Source: Gammaproteobacteria bacterium (GTDB lineage: Bacteria > Pseudomonadota > Gammaproteobacteria > SZUA-140). From it: a stretch of 64,000 nt of DNA. This document shows positions 63,750 through 64,000 of this stretch, one piece after another (position 1 is the stretch's first letter; the number at the start of each line of letters is the position of its first letter). The position numbers were made by a program, and so were the translations under genes. The stretch covers positions 1-64,000 of the forward strand of contig JADJQS010000001.1 of the NCBI GenBank assembly GCA_016712635.1, read 5' to 3'. The notes below the pieces were generated by a model. The model searched no databases. It was not told the origin of the DNA and saw only the letters and a program-made list of their open reading frames with translations.

Positions 63750-64000
63750 TGGCTGACATCACCTGGTTCAGACGCACATTACGCGTCCACGCAGTTATTG
63801 TGTTCTCTGTATTGATCGCCGCGTGTGGCGGCGGAGAAGACGAAGCCTCCTCGGGCGGCACTGGCGAGGTCGGAGTCGTAATAGGCTCCAACACGCCACC
63901 TCCGCCAGCGGATTCCGATAACAATACGGGCGGGCAATCCACCGTGGTGGGCGTCATAAACGAGACGCCGATCACGATTACCGGCACGGTGATCGATGGC
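63750..64000 (+). CDS. Lipoprotein, 5' part only, runs off the window
   Basis: Starts ATG 63750 after AAGGAT and stays open to the end (about 83 codons seen). Signal peptide with lipobox LIAACGGG (Cys at about residue 27), then a Gly/Ser/Pro/Asp-rich linker and NETPITITGTVIDG, which looks like the start of an Ig-like or cadherin-like repeat. Probably a large surface lipoprotein. Confidence 0.7.

Overview
This is a GC-rich chromosomal window. The gene families point to a free-living gammaproteobacterium: RNase T, monothiol glutaredoxin GrxD, cytochrome c4, FeSOD, a homodimeric pyruvate dehydrogenase E1 and a sulfate-uptake operon. The genus cannot be fixed from sequence alone. No rRNA, tRNA or CRISPR array was found.

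Layout. 1-2.3 kb holds damaged genes (a MetA-family homoserine acyltransferase with several frameshifts, a zinc-ribbon protein, a flavin reductase). 2.5-7.6 kb is an integron gene-cassette array: seven attC-like sites separate small, mostly unknown genes on the minus strand, and no integrase is visible. 7.9-16.3 kb carries a Pat-like acyl-CoA synthetase/GNAT fusion, a FixH-like lipoprotein, gloA and a four-gene MacAB-TolC-type efflux operon. 16.4-25.4 kb carries argG, the pyruvate dehydrogenase operon aceE-aceF-lpd and an M17 aminopeptidase. 25.7-28 kb carries an aberrant MoeA-like gene and pyrC. 27.9-35.3 kb is a sulfate-uptake block (porin, binding protein, TOBE protein, CysT, CysW, CysA, DUF2292 protein) next to a divergent sigma-54 activator. 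35.4-45.3 kb carries rnt, grxD, an orphan hydantoinase B, sodB, an HDOD regulator, a NUDIX hydrolase, argD-argF, an FbpC-like ATPase and cytochrome c4.

45.6-64 kb is the most distinctive part. It has exopolysaccharide export genes (Wzz-like, multi-SLBB Wza-like, YjbH-like) enclosing two other gene sets. The first is an HPr-kinase-like protein, a PqqD-like protein, a family-5 nucleotidyltransferase and an asparagine-synthetase-like protein whose N-terminal Cys is missing. The second is a run of a fused aminodeoxychorismate synthase, a chorismate-mutase-like protein and a prephenate-dehydrogenase-like protein. That is the gene set (papA, papB, papC) that makes 4-amino-L-phenylalanine in chloramphenicol and pristinamycin producers. 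Residues in the mutase and dehydrogenase expected to touch the C4 substituent are changed in a way that fits a 4-amino substrate. My reading is that the locus makes 4-aminophenylalanine and couples it, through the ATP-dependent amidotransferase-like enzyme, to a peptide or surface product.

Two sequence-wide patterns matter to any user. Palindromes with GGGGACAGATTT arms are scattered through intergenic space and sometimes form the ends of genes (hyuB, yjbH). Single-base frameshifts affect at least eight genes, including cysT, cysW and cysA in a row. These look more like consensus errors than decay, but raw reads are needed to decide.
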